A stretch of 21,965 nucleotides of DNA from CAZNLL01 sp964573885. Its GTDB lineage: Bacteria; Desulfobacterota; DSM-4660; Desulfatiglandales; Desulfatiglandaceae. The notes under the pieces were generated by a model. The model did not search any database, was not told where the DNA came from, and was given only the letters and a program-made list of their open reading frames with translations. The stretch spans positions 1 to 21,965 of the forward strand of contig CAZNLL010000061.1 of NCBI GenBank assembly GCA_964573885.1, in the 5' to 3' direction. This document shows, one piece after another, positions 21,927 to 21,965 of the stretch (position 1 is the first letter of the stretch; each line of letters begins with the position of its first letter). The position numbers and the translations under genes are program-made.

Positions 21927-21965
21927 GTTACGTCCCTCAGGAAATCGACGGCCTGTTCCTTTTCT
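21923..21965 (-). CDS. 3' end of a protein-coding gene running off the window (tentative)
   Basis: The last 13 codons plus stop (EKEQAVDFLRDVT) lie in a frame that enters from the right edge and ends at TGA 21925-21923, forming an ATGA overlap with the short ORF. The sequence looks like a natural helical C-terminus, but the length is far too small to name the gene. Confidence 0.3.
   Translation of the reverse strand, partial: EKEQAVDFLRDVT

Overview
The window most likely comes from a Gram-negative bacterium of the Desulfobacterota (old Deltaproteobacteria). The evidence is an outer-membrane/lipid A cluster of the BamA-Skp-LpxD-FabZ-LpxA-LpxI-LpxB type, moderately high GC, frequent GTG/TTG starts, and accessory families common in that group. 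This assignment is inferred from gene content; no marker gene was compared.

Bases 1-8867 (+ strand) hold an envelope-biogenesis operon: the 3' part of bamA, then skp/ompH, lpxD, fabZ, lpxA, lpxI, a Gfo/Idh/MocA oxidoreductase resembling GnnA (UDP-GlcNAc 3-dehydrogenase), lpxB, and an orphan NtrX-like sigma-54 response regulator. Together they insert outer-membrane proteins, chaperone them, and make the lipid A disaccharide. The GnnA-like gene raises the possibility of a 3-amino (amide-linked) lipid A, but no adjacent GnnB aminotransferase is present.

Bases 8827-15926 are on the - strand, read from right to left: mutY, an ADP-ribosylglycohydrolase-family gene, an archaeal-style thymidylate-synthase-like gene, rlmN, hisI, hisG, a class I aminotransferase and engB. 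The first and last operons converge with a 41-bp coding overlap. A clean + strand intrinsic terminator lies 50 bp beyond the engB start codon, so the envelope operon transcript may run antisense through the whole of engB.

Bases 16118-19244 (+ strand) encode an exported 5'-nucleotidase-family phosphoesterase and a lone alpha-type subunit of an NDP-forming acyl-CoA synthetase.

Bases 19258-21965 (- strand) are a set of small accessory genes: a NimA/PNPOx-like flavoprotein, a six-cysteine small protein, a YajD-like HNH protein and a NYN-LOTUS putative RNase. The last has a sigma-70-like promoter whose -10 box sits inside a perfect 17-bp palindrome. Upstream of it is about 320 bp of gene-free DNA packed with nested inverted repeats, including a multi-branched dyad. 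The window then ends in a 40-codon ORF translationally coupled (ATGA) to a gene that runs off the edge. I saw no tRNA, rRNA, CRISPR array or insertion sequence.
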